A stretch of DNA of 64,000 bases, taken from NCBI GenBank assembly GCA_027067965.1, contig JAMOUV010000007.1, forward strand, positions 119,332-183,331, read 5' to 3'. The position numbers and the translations under genes were made by a program. The notes beneath the pieces were generated by a model. That model worked only from the letters and a program-made list of their open reading frames with translations. It made no database searches and was not told where the DNA came from. Of the stretch, positions 52,807-62,171 are shown piece after piece; positions within the stretch are counted from its first letter, which is position 1; the number at the start of each line of letters is the position of its first letter. The stretch comes from Flavobacteriales bacterium (lineage in GTDB: Bacteria > Bacteroidota > Bacteroidia > Flavobacteriales > Flavobacteriaceae).

Positions 52807-54092
52807 TTTTTTTGACGTTTGACCGTTATTTTATCCAATCGGTTTTTGTCGATTTCTTTTATGGTAAATTCATATCCGTTGAACTTGATTTTATCGTTTA
52901 TTCCGGGAAACACACCGTTAAGTTCCAAAATCAACCCGGCCAGACTTTCGGAAGGGCCTTTGGCTTCTTCGAATTTTTCAACGGTCTCATCATCCATTTC
53001 CATGTATTTATAAAAATCTTTCAATGGTGTTTTACCTTCGAAAATATAAGTATGGGCATTTACTTTTCTGAACGGCAAAGTTTCTTTATCGTGCTCGTCG
53101 CGAATTTCTTCGCCCAAAACTTCTTCAATGACATCTTCGAGAGTGATCAATCCCGAAGTGCCGCCGTATTCATCTACCACAATGGCCAAATGCATTCGTT
53201 TTTTCTGAAATTCTTTTAGCAAATCGTCCAATTTGATATTTTCCGGCACAAAAAAAGCCGGCCGGATTAAGCGTGTCCAGTCAAAATCGGGTCGGTCCAA
53301 ATACGGAATCAAATCCTTGGCAAAAAGAATACCCTTGATGTGGTCCAAATCACCATGATAAACCGGAATCCGGGAATATCCCTTTTCTTGAATTTTTTTA
53401 ATTACACTTTGTAAATCTTCATCGTCCGAAACGGCAAAAATATCCATGCGCGGCTTCATGATTTGTTTGGCTTCCGTGTTACCGAATTCGAGAATACCCG
53501 TGAGAATACGTTTTTCTTCGCGGGTGGCTTCGTCTTCGGTCATTTCGAGTACTTTACTTAAATCGTCACGTGAAAACAGTTGATTTTCAACGCTTAAGTG
53601 TTTTTCTAACTTATCTGTAATTTTGGTCATCGGGACCACCAACACGGAAAAAATTTTCTGAAAAAAACTTAAAAGCGGAGCGGTTTTTTTGGCAAATCCC
53701 AAATCATTTTGAGTGGCAAAAACTTTGGGTAGAATTTCACCGAAAAATAAAATCACCGCCGTAATCAACACCACCTCTACCAAGAATCGAACCGTTTCAT
53801 TGACTCCGGTCAAAAGAGAAGCCGCAATGTAGGAAGCCAGGATAACGATACTGATATTAATAAAATTATTGGCTACCAAAATCGTAGCAAGCAATTTTTC
53901 GGGATGACGCAATAGTTTGTTGATTTTTTTCCGGTCTTCGGTGTTGTCATCGTCCGAGGGCTTTTCCTTCAATTGGAAGAACGCCACTTCGGAGCCGGAA
54001 ACAAGGGCCGACAAAAAAAGCAGGAGAATAATAATCAGAATATACCATATTAAATGATGCCAATCCTGAAGCGGAACAGTATCGCTTTCCAT
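52803..54092 (-). CDS. gldE: gliding-motility associated CNNM/CorC protein GldE
   Basis: The 429-residue protein has a CNNM/DUF21 domain (SALVSGSEVAFFQLKEKP, LVANNFINISIVILASY), a CBS pair (AKQIMKPRMDIFAVS, AIVVDEYGGTSGLITLEDV) and a CorC_HlyC domain. Position between ssb and gldD makes it GldE rather than a general hemolysin homologue. In Flavobacterium johnsoniae GldE partly supports GldD. It starts 19 bases after ssb. Confidence 0.93.
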   Translation of the reverse strand: MESDTVPLQDWHHLIWYILIIILLLFLSALVSGSEVAFFQLKEKPSDDDNTEDRKKINKLLRHPEKLLATILVANNFINISIVILASYIAASLLTGVNETVRFLVEVVLITAVILFFGEILPKVFATQNDLGFAKKTAPLLSFFQKIFSVLVVPMTKITDKLEKHLSVENQLFSRDDLSKVLEMTEDEATREEKRILTGILEFGNTEAKQIMKPRMDIFAVSDDEDLQSVIKKIQEKGYSRIPVYHGDLDHIKGILFAKDLIPYLDRPDFDWTRLIRPAFFVPENIKLDDLLKEFQKKRMHLAIVVDEYGGTSGLITLEDVIEEVLGEEIRDEHDKETLPFRKVNAHTYIFEGKTPLKDFYKYMEMDDETVEKFEEAKGPSESLAGLILELNGVFPGINDKIKFNGYEFTIKEIDKNRLDKITVKRQKK

Positions 54093-54111
54093 TTTTTATG
54101 CGAATTTGATT

Positions 54112-54573
54112 TTAAAATGGCAAATCGTCGCCGTCGTTTGTATCGGTATTTTCGGTTTCGGGTCCGGATGTTTTTTGCGAAGAATAATCTTGCCCCGTAG
54201 TTTGATTCGCAGACGGTGCGGATGCATCCTGTTGAGCGGGCTTAGGCGACAAAAAAGTAAACTGCTGCACATGAATTTCGGTAAAATACCGTTTGTTTCC
54301 TTCCTTGTCGGTATATTCACGCGTTCTGATTTTTCCTTCAATATAAATTTTATCGCCTTTTCTTAAATAATTTTTGAAAATTTCGGCTACTTGATTGCGG
54401 GCCACGATGTTATGCCATTCGGTACGTTCAACACGCTGCCCCGTCCGGTCCTTGTAAACCTCCGAAGTAGCCAAAGGAAATCTCGCTACAAGCGATTGAT
54501 TATCAAAATAATGCACTTCCACATCTTTCCCGACGTTGCCAATCAACATCACTTTGTTTAAAGTTCCGTTCAT
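54112..54573 (-). CDS. ssb: single-stranded DNA-binding protein
   Basis: The 153-residue protein starts MNGTLNKVMLIGNVGKDVEV and has an OB fold with ERTEWHNIVARNQVAEIF and GDKIYIEGKIRTREYTDKEG. An acidic tail ends DDLPF, the peptide that recruits repair partners. A longer in-frame start at 54600 is rejected because it does not match the family. It sits between mutY (16-base gap) and gldE, a typical flavobacterial order. Confidence 0.97.
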   Translation of the reverse strand: MNGTLNKVMLIGNVGKDVEVHYFDNQSLVARFPLATSEVYKDRTGQRVERTEWHNIVARNQVAEIFKNYLRKGDKIYIEGKIRTREYTDKEGNKRYFTEIHVQQFTFLSPKPAQQDASAPSANQTTGQDYSSQKTSGPETENTDTNDGDDLPF

Positions 54574-54589
54574 AATTTCAAATAAAATT

Positions 54590-55654
54590 TTATGTGTCAA
54601 AGTTAGGTATATTTATCATATCATCCAAAATCCTGCGCAACACCACGGGAAATGCCATTTTTTGTAATGAATCGTAATCAAAATACCGGCCATCTTGCAC
54701 CACCGAACCGGTCAGCCAAAAATTCAACTGCAAATCCTGATGGGTCAATTGATGTTTTACCGTTTGCACATGCCGAAGCGTACCGGATCGAATATGGAAT
54801 TTTTTGCGAAACTTATCCATCACTTCTCGTTCGGATAACGGCCCCGCGGATTCGAATCCGGGAAACTCGTATAATCCGTGCCATATATCGTTATTTTGGC
54901 GTTTACGCACGGCAACACCTCGAGGCGTCATCGATATCAAATAATAAAAAAACCTCTTCCGCGAAGCTTTACGCGGAATTTTTACCGGCAAACGCTCCAC
55001 CGCATCATTGGCATAAGCCGCACAATAATTCTTTACCGGACAATTTTCGCATCCGGGATTTTTAGGTACACATTGCAATGCCCCGAATTCCATTATACTT
55101 TGATTATGAAGAGCCGGATTCGACCGGTCTAAAAATTCACCGGCAACCCGGGCAAAGAGTTTCTTGCCCGCCGAACTATTAATGGCCGTATCGATATGAA
55201 ATATTCTTGACAAAACACGATACACATTTCCGTCCGTCACGGCTACGGGTTCATCATAAGCAAACGAGGCAATTGCCGCCGCCGTATAAGGACCTATTCC
55301 GGGCAGTTTCAAAAGTTCCTTATAAGTCCCCGGAAATTTTCCATCATGTTGATTGACAACAATTTTAGCAGTCTTGTGCAAATTTTCGGCTCTTCGATAA
55401 TAACCCAATCCTTCCCATAGTTTTTTTATCCGGTCATGGGGCGCCCGGGCCAAAGCATGCACATCGGGAAAATGCTTGAGAAAATTCATAAAATAAGGCA
55501 TCCCTTGATCGACACGTGTTTGTTGCAAAATAATTTCAGAAAGCCATATCACATAAGGATCGCGGGTATTACGCCATGGTAAATCCCGTTTATGAACGGC
55601 ATACCAATCTTTGAGGGCACGACGAATGTTTTGCATTTCAGGTCCCGGCATCAT
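54590..55654 (-). CDS. mutY: A/G-specific adenine glycosylase MutY
   Basis: MutY removes adenine mispaired with 8-oxoguanine. The 354-residue protein has catalytic E40 in LSEIILQQT, the helix-hairpin-helix LPGIGPYTAAAI and catalytic D141. The [4Fe-4S] ligands are C195, C202, C205 and C211 (C-x6-C-x2-C-x5-C). The C-terminal third is a NUDIX-like 8-oxoG reader. It overlaps the upstream lipoprotein gene by 4 bases (ATGA). Confidence 0.97.
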   Translation of the reverse strand: MMPGPEMQNIRRALKDWYAVHKRDLPWRNTRDPYVIWLSEIILQQTRVDQGMPYFMNFLKHFPDVHALARAPHDRIKKLWEGLGYYRRAENLHKTAKIVVNQHDGKFPGTYKELLKLPGIGPYTAAAIASFAYDEPVAVTDGNVYRVLSRIFHIDTAINSSAGKKLFARVAGEFLDRSNPALHNQSIMEFGALQCVPKNPGCENCPVKNYCAAYANDAVERLPVKIPRKASRKRFFYYLISMTPRGVAVRKRQNNDIWHGLYEFPGFESAGPLSEREVMDKFRKKFHIRSGTLRHVQTVKHQLTHQDLQLNFWLTGSVVQDGRYFDYDSLQKMAFPVVLRRILDDMINIPNFDT

Positions 55655-57981
55655 GGATAATAATAAATAATAATTTCTTCGGGTAGATAGCGGGTCAGCA
55701 AGTACATCGCTTGTTTTTTGGGCAATATATCCGCTTGATAATCACCGGAAAGACGAGTCATGGTTTTACCGTCGTAAATAACCACTTCTTTAGCGGCTTT
55801 GTCTATAAAGACATAATAGGGTTTCTTATTATAAAAAACGATACGCGGATATGCAAATTGCGATTCGGGCACATCTATTTTTTTCCCGTTAATCCAAACG
55901 GTCTTTTCACCCAAAATCAGACTGCGATTGGCGGCAAACCGGGCATCCTTAATCCCGGAATAATCCGGATGAACACTCATTTTTCCACGGGTATCCAAAT
56001 GTATTAATTCTCCTTTGGAACTCACACTGTAAAACCGGTTTTTATGTACAAACCATGGGATTTTCACCTTGATTTTTTCCTTGATTTTTATACGATCCTT
56101 ACCACGCCGATTCACAATTCTCAAGGTACCGTCTTTTTGTTGCAGGAAAATATAATCTTTATCTTTGATGCGCAAATGTTGGGGCGGAAATTGCAATTCC
56201 GCAGTCAATTTTACGGGCGAAAAACCTTTGACCCGCCTTGCTTTCAAATCATACATTTCCACCCGATTGTTCCGGGCCACACCTATCCGGTAATTTTTAT
56301 TGTGATCGTAATCAAAAACGGCCACCGGCGCACTGAGATCCATCTTTAACGGAAAGGGTTTGATATAATTACCCAAAATATCCAACAAATAAATTCCTTT
56401 GGCGGTGGAAAATAACAACTGGCGTTTGCCGTTCTTGAACATATCCACTTGATGAATACGGCCTGTAATAGGTTCGCCGATATCCTTTTTCCATTTGATT
56501 TTCCCTTTGGCATCCACCAATACCAAACGATTTTGAGTATCTTGATAAATAATTTCGTATTTCTTGGTCCGGTGGTTATATATCCATTGAGGTGCTACTT
56601 GAAAATCATAAGCGGATTTAAAACCGGACAACTTTTTCCATTGATTGCGGGGGGCTTTTCCGGAAGTATTCTTGCCGGCGGATCCGGTGGCGAAAGACGG
56701 GGCTTTAAAATTCACAAAGAGCATATCACCGGACCGGGTCAGAGTGAAAAATTTTTCATCGAACATGGCACCCAAGTGGTATTCCGAAGCGGTCTTTTCG
56801 CGCATTTGCCTAAATGTCTCCGTGGCCGCCAGCACGCGGTTATTATCAATATCCGCTATTAATTTTTTGGCCGCCTCCAGTGTGGGTGACCAAATCACAT
56901 AACGATCGTAAGCGATAGCGTAAGGATAGGATTGCTTCCGGAATAAGGGAAAGAAAAGTTTTCCTAACAATAAGGAATCTTTGCCCGTGCGATAAATTTC
57001 CACATCATTATGTGTGGATTCGATTGAAAAGCTTCCCAATAATTTCTCGGGTTCCGAACCGAAAAAACTCACCGCATATCCGTTTGCCTTTCCGCCCGAT
57101 TGCGTCACGGATTTCAAGGATTTAAATTCATTGACGGTAAGCGGTTCGTGCCGGTAGCCCGTATAAGTTTTAAAATCCGACCACGATTTATTAAATAAAT
57201 CAAACGAATCGAAATTTAGCGTGATGCATCGTTCGGTACCGGCGGGCAAATATGCTTCGGGATGTGATTCAAACGGCGAAACCTGTTCGAATATTTCCGA
57301 AATATTGCGTGTCGAAGGAGAAGCAACGGCTATGCCGCTGTAAGCATGCTCGCCCGTATTTTCCAAATCCAAGATGACGGCTTCGCCCAAGTGTTTAAAC
57401 ACAAAACCATGATCGATGAAAACGGACTTCGAAACGGACGCCTGAGACGGAAAAATAAACCAATGACCCGAGGCCTCCGGGTTAGTAAAATGTTGAAATT
57501 CTGCCACTTTCTCATCTCCCATAAAATCACCCGGCAAGGTTCTGATTAATTTTTCTATAAGAATGTGATTGTCCGAGACAATCGAATAATCGCGACCGGG
57601 CAAATAGTAAAAATCCTTATTGAATTCGATGAATTTATAATAAACTTTTCCGTTGTGATTTAATGTATCCCGTCGTTTAAATGGAATCGTATCATCCGGC
57701 GACAACAAAGCCAACATATCGGTTGAACCGTTATTTTGGAAAAAATGAACAAGCGTATGGACACCCGGATTGATTGTCCGCATCATATTCCAAGCCGCTT
57801 TATCGAATAATTGACCGCTCAGATAATCCTGATGTTTTTCAAAAAAATCTTGTTCGTTAGTTTGTAATATATACGAAGCGTTTTTAATAAACCGGGGATT
57901 AAAATCATCTTTCTTGTGCCCCTTACACGCCACTGTTATCAGAAGCGGAAGAATAATCCATATTATTTTCTTGCCAACCAT
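55651..57981 (-). CDS. large predicted lipoprotein of unknown function
   Basis: The 776-residue protein starts with a lipoprotein signal (MVGKKIIWIILPLLITVAC, lipidated C19). The first half is a DUF3352-like all-around domain with QASVSKSVFIDHGFVFKHLG and VNFKAPSFATGS-like blocks. The second half looks like a beta-propeller: repeated strands such as NRLVLVDAKGKIKWKKDIGE, QLLFSTAKGIYLLDILGNYI and IRIVNRRGKDRIKIKEK-like blocks. No enzyme motif is seen. It overlaps EnvC by 19 bases and mutY by 4 bases, so it is made with them. The role is unknown, likely periplasmic. Confidence 0.6.
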   Translation of the reverse strand: MVGKKIIWIILPLLITVACKGHKKDDFNPRFIKNASYILQTNEQDFFEKHQDYLSGQLFDKAAWNMMRTINPGVHTLVHFFQNNGSTDMLALLSPDDTIPFKRRDTLNHNGKVYYKFIEFNKDFYYLPGRDYSIVSDNHILIEKLIRTLPGDFMGDEKVAEFQHFTNPEASGHWFIFPSQASVSKSVFIDHGFVFKHLGEAVILDLENTGEHAYSGIAVASPSTRNISEIFEQVSPFESHPEAYLPAGTERCITLNFDSFDLFNKSWSDFKTYTGYRHEPLTVNEFKSLKSVTQSGGKANGYAVSFFGSEPEKLLGSFSIESTHNDVEIYRTGKDSLLLGKLFFPLFRKQSYPYAIAYDRYVIWSPTLEAAKKLIADIDNNRVLAATETFRQMREKTASEYHLGAMFDEKFFTLTRSGDMLFVNFKAPSFATGSAGKNTSGKAPRNQWKKLSGFKSAYDFQVAPQWIYNHRTKKYEIIYQDTQNRLVLVDAKGKIKWKKDIGEPITGRIHQVDMFKNGKRQLLFSTAKGIYLLDILGNYIKPFPLKMDLSAPVAVFDYDHNKNYRIGVARNNRVEMYDLKARRVKGFSPVKLTAELQFPPQHLRIKDKDYIFLQQKDGTLRIVNRRGKDRIKIKEKIKVKIPWFVHKNRFYSVSSKGELIHLDTRGKMSVHPDYSGIKDARFAANRSLILGEKTVWINGKKIDVPESQFAYPRIVFYNKKPYYVFIDKAAKEVVIYDGKTMTRLSGDYQADILPKKQAMYLLTRYLPEEIIIYYYP

Positions 57982-59177
57982 AATTCCGGATTAAGTTTAT
58001 GTCTGTTTTTATAAATCTTGAATTTTAATACACTCAGTCCGCTTGCCGGATCCTTTGCCACCGTACCGATTATTTGTCCGGTTTTTACCTTTTGTCCCTT
58101 TTTCACATAAACTTCTTTCAAATTTCCGTAAATGCTCAAATAATTACCATGCCTTACCATGACAATTTGATTTCCGCCGGGTACAATTTGAATCATCATC
58201 ACTTCACCGTCAAATATGGCCCTGACTTTTTCATTTTCGGGGACATTGATATAAATGCCCAAACTTTCTACCATCACGTTTTTATAAACCGGATGGGGTT
58301 GTTTTCCGAAATGTCTCGATACATATCCCCGCCTTACGGGCCAAGGCAATCTCCCTTTGTTGGCCGAAAATGCGGCTGCCAGTTTTTTTCCTTCGGGAGT
58401 GAGTACAAATTCACGCGAACTTTTACCCGCTTTTCTATTGTTGCGGGCAATTTCCTCGGCGATTATTTTTTCAATCATCCTGTCGATTCGCCGGGCTTCG
58501 CGTTGTTTCTTCCTGATTTGAGAAATATATTTCCGTTTTTTCTTTCGAAGTTGGGCCAATAAATTTTCCTGTTTACTCTTTTCTTTTTGCAGTAAGCGCT
58601 GTTCGTCGGACAAATTGGTAAGCAGGTTTTTTTTCTTGGCTTTTTCCGTTTCCAAACGCTTGACCAATGCTTGAAGTTTTTCCTCTTTTTCCCGGATGGC
58701 CTGGGCTTTCTTTTTCACATAGTCGGAATATTCTTTAATATATCGCATCCGCCGCCATGCTTGCCGGAAACTTTCCGAAGAAAGAATAAAATACAATACC
58801 TTTTCTTTGGACGAAAATTTATACATTTTTCGAATGGCCTCCGCATAATTTTTTCGTAATAAGCGAAGTTCGGCATTCAACATATCCAATGAATCGTTTT
58901 TACGGTTAATAATCCTATCCAATCCCTTGATTTCTCTTTTGATATTATTGATCAATTTTTGCCGCAAATTGATTTTCCGGACCGTTAATTCATATTCCGC
59001 CAGAATATTTTTTTCTTTGGAGCGGGTTCTTCGCAAATCGGAATTAATGCGATTGATTTGTTCGGTTATTTGCCGGCGTTTTTTTTCAAGTTGAGCACGG
59101 GTTTGAGCAAATATGTTTTGCACATTTGCCGATAAGAAAATGAAGAATAAAAGAAAAATCAGACTACGCTTATTCAA
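57963..59177 (-). CDS. EnvC-like murein hydrolase activator (degenerate LytM domain)
   Basis: The 404-residue protein has a signal peptide (to about residue 25, NIFAQ), a long Lys/Arg-rich coiled coil (about 28-245) and a C-terminal LytM/M23 domain (about 275-404; WPVRRGYVSRHFGKQPHPVY). The zinc ligands of active M23 peptidases are missing: the H-x3-D region reads ESLGIYINV, and the HxH site reads SIYGNL. It therefore probably activates an amidase, as EnvC does. The start codon is TTG, the only credible one. It overlaps the downstream lipoprotein gene by 19 bases. Confidence 0.85.
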   Translation of the reverse strand: MNKRSLIFLLFFIFLSANVQNIFAQTRAQLEKKRRQITEQINRINSDLRRTRSKEKNILAEYELTVRKINLRQKLINNIKREIKGLDRIINRKNDSLDMLNAELRLLRKNYAEAIRKMYKFSSKEKVLYFILSSESFRQAWRRMRYIKEYSDYVKKKAQAIREKEEKLQALVKRLETEKAKKKNLLTNLSDEQRLLQKEKSKQENLLAQLRKKKRKYISQIRKKQREARRIDRMIEKIIAEEIARNNRKAGKSSREFVLTPEGKKLAAAFSANKGRLPWPVRRGYVSRHFGKQPHPVYKNVMVESLGIYINVPENEKVRAIFDGEVMMIQIVPGGNQIVMVRHGNYLSIYGNLKEVYVKKGQKVKTGQIIGTVAKDPASGLSVLKFKIYKNRHKLNPELWLARK

Positions 59178-59226
59178 TGCCGGAGATTTAAAATGGCAAT
59201 TTACGAAAAACCTTTAGATGAACGGG

Positions 59227-59838
59227 CTAAAAATCGAATTTTAATTGTTCAACGTTCGGATGAAACGATTTGCGATGATAGCGGGTCACACCATATTGAC
59301 GAATAGCCGCCTTATGAGCAGGAGTGGCATAGCCCTTATTATTTCGCCAAAGATATTGTGGAAAACGCTTATCAATCACTTTCATAAAATCATCTCTGAA
59401 GGTCTTGGCCAAAATCGATGCGGCGGCAATGGATTGAAATTTTTCATCACCGTTGACCACGGTTTCATATCCGATATTTCCGAAAGGTTTAAACCGGTTA
59501 CCGTCCACAATAATAAATTCGGGACGAACGGGCAAGTATTTTATCGCCTGATGCATGGCCAGAATCGAGGCATTCAAAATATTGATTTTATCTATTATAT
59601 ATTGAGACACAAAAGCCACCCGCCATGCCACCGCATGCCGAATGATTATCTCGCGAAGTTCTTCACGTTTGGCCGCACTTAGTTTTTTACTATCATTGAG
59701 TTCGGGATGATAAAAATCCGGCTTCAAAATGACGGCTGCCGCTACCACAGGCCCCGCCAAAGCCCCGCGCCCGGCCTCATCGGTACCCGCTTCAAATCTT
59801 TTGTCGGAAAGTTTTGTTTTTAAATAATTTTTTTTCAT
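59227..59838 (-). CDS. rnhB: ribonuclease HII
   Basis: RNase HII nicks DNA at misincorporated ribonucleotides. The 203-residue protein has D20 and E21 in GTDEAGRGALAGPVVAAAV (first two metal ligands), D112 in IIVDGN and D131 in the GDEKFQSIAAASILAK block. Length is normal for RNase HII. It is the first gene of a likely reverse-strand unit with the EnvC-like gene about 50 bases downstream, and diverges from the T9SS type B gene. Confidence 0.96.
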   Translation of the reverse strand: MKKNYLKTKLSDKRFEAGTDEAGRGALAGPVVAAAVILKPDFYHPELNDSKKLSAAKREELREIIIRHAVAWRVAFVSQYIIDKINILNASILAMHQAIKYLPVRPEFIIVDGNRFKPFGNIGYETVVNGDEKFQSIAAASILAKTFRDDFMKVIDKRFPQYLWRNNKGYATPAHKAAIRQYGVTRYHRKSFHPNVEQLKFDF

Positions 59839-59874
59839 ATTGCAACAATAATAAATATTATTGTATTCGAATAA

Positions 59875-59882
59875 TATTTTTG
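59875..59882 (+). promoter_or_regulatory. putative -7 box for the T9SS type B protein gene
   Basis: TATTTTTG matches TAnnTTTG and lies 49 bases before the ATG at 59932, which implies a leader of about 40 bases. Confidence 0.4.
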
Positions 59883-59931
59883 TAATTAAAGCCCTTTTAA
59901 GATATCAATTTTTTAAACAATTTCAGGAACA

Positions 59932-62082
59932 ATGAAAAGGATTTTGCTACTTTTTGTATTTGTGCTATTAGAACTGTCCGGTGTGATTAATGCCCAAACG
60001 CAACAATGCAATTTATTGGAAATCGAAGGAGAGACATCTATCAATTGTTTAAGTCCATCCACCTGTGTGACCTTAAACGCATCCATTATGATTGGTGTAA
60101 GAAAAGAAACCACTTCTTATCTAATCAACGGAAGTGTTCCTTGTCCGCCTCCTCCGGTTGACAACGGGATTCCTACCTCTATTACATTGGATGACGAATG
60201 GTCACCGGTCATACCTTTACCTTTCACTTTTTATTTTTTCGGACAAGCATACAATGAATTAATTATCGGTGATAATGGTGTCGTTTCATTTGATACACGT
60301 CAACCGGGGCAAAGAGCGACCGGTCGATGTGAATGGAGCTTTAATGTCTCCGCTCCGAATCCATCGTTATTTAAAAATACCATTTTCGGTGCTTATCATG
60401 ACTTATTGGTAGATCCTACCATAGGAGGTGGCGGAGAAATTGTATATTATGTGTCCGGCACCGCCCCCGAAAGAAAATTTGTAGTGGATTTTAGAAATGT
60501 TTCTCAATACCAATGTACAAGTTTACATACCAACCAACGAATTATTCTCCATGAATCGTCCAATGTAATTGATGTGGAAATTATAGATAAACCCGTTTGT
60601 GCCCAGTGGAACCACGGAAATGCTTTGATAGCCATTCAAAACAAACTCGGTAATGTGGCCTATGTTCCGCAAGGCCGTAATACGGGTAACTGGGGCGCAT
60701 CCGATGAATTATGGCGTTTTGTGCCGAATGGAAATGCCATTTCTTCCTCCTTTGAATACAAATGGTATGATCTTTCTACCAATACATTAATATCTACTCA
60801 AGAATCCATCCAAGTTTGTCCCACAAGGACCACCGATTACCGTTTGGAGGTAAGCGTGATTCGTCCAAGGGATATAGTAAGATTAAGTAAAAACATAACC
60901 GTAAATGTGGATTATTCGCATGATGAGGTGGACTTGGGTCCCGATCAACAAATGTGCCCGGGAGACCATATTCAATTGGATGGTACCGTGGAAAATGCCA
61001 CTGCTTATCAATGGCAAAGAAATGGTGTGGATATTCCGGGAGCAACCGAGGCCACCTATACTGCCACTGAAGACGGAATCTATACGGTAAATGTAGAAAT
61101 CGGAATTTGTAGTACTTCGGATTCCATGGAAATTACCTATTATCCGCATCCCGAGATTGACTTGGGACCGGATATGGAAGTATGTGAAGGAGAAACCGCC
61201 ATATTGGATGCTACTCCTTCCAATCAATCGGGCAATGAAACTTATGAATGGCAAAAAGACGGGCAAGTAATATCGGGAGCCACTGCAAGTACGCTTGAAG
61301 TAAACGAAACAGGAACTTATGTAGTAACGGTTAATGCCCCCAACATGTGTGTGGTAACCGATACCATTCGAGTGCATTTTCAACCTAAACCCGAATTGGA
61401 TCTAGGAGAAGACAAAATATTTTGTTCTTATGAAACAGCAGTTATCAGCGCAAATATCACTGACGGGTCTTCCTATGAATGGACAATTAACGGAACCCCT
61501 TCAGACAGCAACCAAAACGAAATAGAAATTTCCGGAAGCGGAGAATACGATATTATTTTAACCATGACCAAAGGCGTCTGTACAGTGGAAGATAGCATTC
61601 ATATTACTATCTTGGATCCTATAATTGTGGAACCCGAACCCATTCTTTTCGGCGAATTAATTATCCATGCATCCGGAGGAATACCTCCATATAAATATGC
61701 TGTGGACCAATCGGAATTTCAAGATGACAATCATTTTTATAACTTATCCGACGGAGAACATATGGCTCGGGTGAAAGATTCGCATAACTGTATAGCGGAA
61801 ATTACGACACATGTAACCAATTTAATAATTCCTACTTATTTTTCTCCTAATAATGACGGCATCGCAGATATTTGGAGAATCGGTAATGCCGAATTAATGC
61901 CCGGATCAAAATTATATGTATATGACCGGTATGGCAAATTAATAAAAGAATTGGGCGTCGATGCAGAGAGTTTTTGGGATGGCACCTACAATGGAAAGGC
62001 CGTATTTAGTGATGATTATTGGTATGTATTGATTTTGAACAACGGTAAAGTTTATAAAGGCCATTTTTCCCTGATACGATAA
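59932..62082 (+). CDS. secreted Ig-repeat protein with T9SS type B (gliding-associated) sorting domain
   Basis: The 716-residue protein has a signal peptide (to about residue 21, GVINAQ) and an N-terminal domain of ~310 residues with several cysteines. Three Ig-like repeats follow, each opening with DLGxD and a cysteine at about residues 334, 410 and 490. A C-terminal CHU_C domain (about 634-716; IPTYFSPNNDGIADIWRI) directs export through T9SS and cell-surface retention. The N-terminal part has FYFFGQAYNELIIGDNGVVS, seen in large surface proteins. It is probably an adhesin or structural surface protein; no enzyme is visible. A terminator follows. Confidence 0.88.
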   Translation: MKRILLLFVFVLLELSGVINAQTQQCNLLEIEGETSINCLSPSTCVTLNASIMIGVRKETTSYLINGSVPCPPPPVDNGIPTSITLDDEWSPVIPLPFTFYFFGQAYNELIIGDNGVVSFDTRQPGQRATGRCEWSFNVSAPNPSLFKNTIFGAYHDLLVDPTIGGGGEIVYYVSGTAPERKFVVDFRNVSQYQCTSLHTNQRIILHESSNVIDVEIIDKPVCAQWNHGNALIAIQNKLGNVAYVPQGRNTGNWGASDELWRFVPNGNAISSSFEYKWYDLSTNTLISTQESIQVCPTRTTDYRLEVSVIRPRDIVRLSKNITVNVDYSHDEVDLGPDQQMCPGDHIQLDGTVENATAYQWQRNGVDIPGATEATYTATEDGIYTVNVEIGICSTSDSMEITYYPHPEIDLGPDMEVCEGETAILDATPSNQSGNETYEWQKDGQVISGATASTLEVNETGTYVVTVNAPNMCVVTDTIRVHFQPKPELDLGEDKIFCSYETAVISANITDGSSYEWTINGTPSDSNQNEIEISGSGEYDIILTMTKGVCTVEDSIHITILDPIIVEPEPILFGELIIHASGGIPPYKYAVDQSEFQDDNHFYNLSDGEHMARVKDSHNCIAEITTHVTNLIIPTYFSPNNDGIADIWRIGNAELMPGSKLYVYDRYGKLIKELGVDAESFWDGTYNGKAVFSDDYWYVLILNNGKVYKGHFSLIR

Positions 62083-62099
62083 TCATTTAAAAATTAATT

Positions 62100-62130
62100 T
62101 TTAACCGCTCCTTTTTGAGCGGTTTTTTTA
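62100..62130 (+). terminator. terminator after the T9SS type B gene
   Basis: AACCGCTC (62103-62110) and GAGCGGTT (62117-62124) form a perfect 8-bp stem followed by seven T. Confidence 0.85.
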
Positions 62131-62146
62131 TTTAAACGAAAACAAA

Positions 62147-62154
62147 TATCTTTA
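62147..62154 (+). promoter_or_regulatory. putative -7 element for the DUF4254-GT9 pair
   Basis: TATCTTTA differs by one base from TAnnTTTG and is 17 bases before the ATG at 62172. Confidence 0.35.
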
Positions 62155-62171
62155 ACTTAGAAAAATTACAC

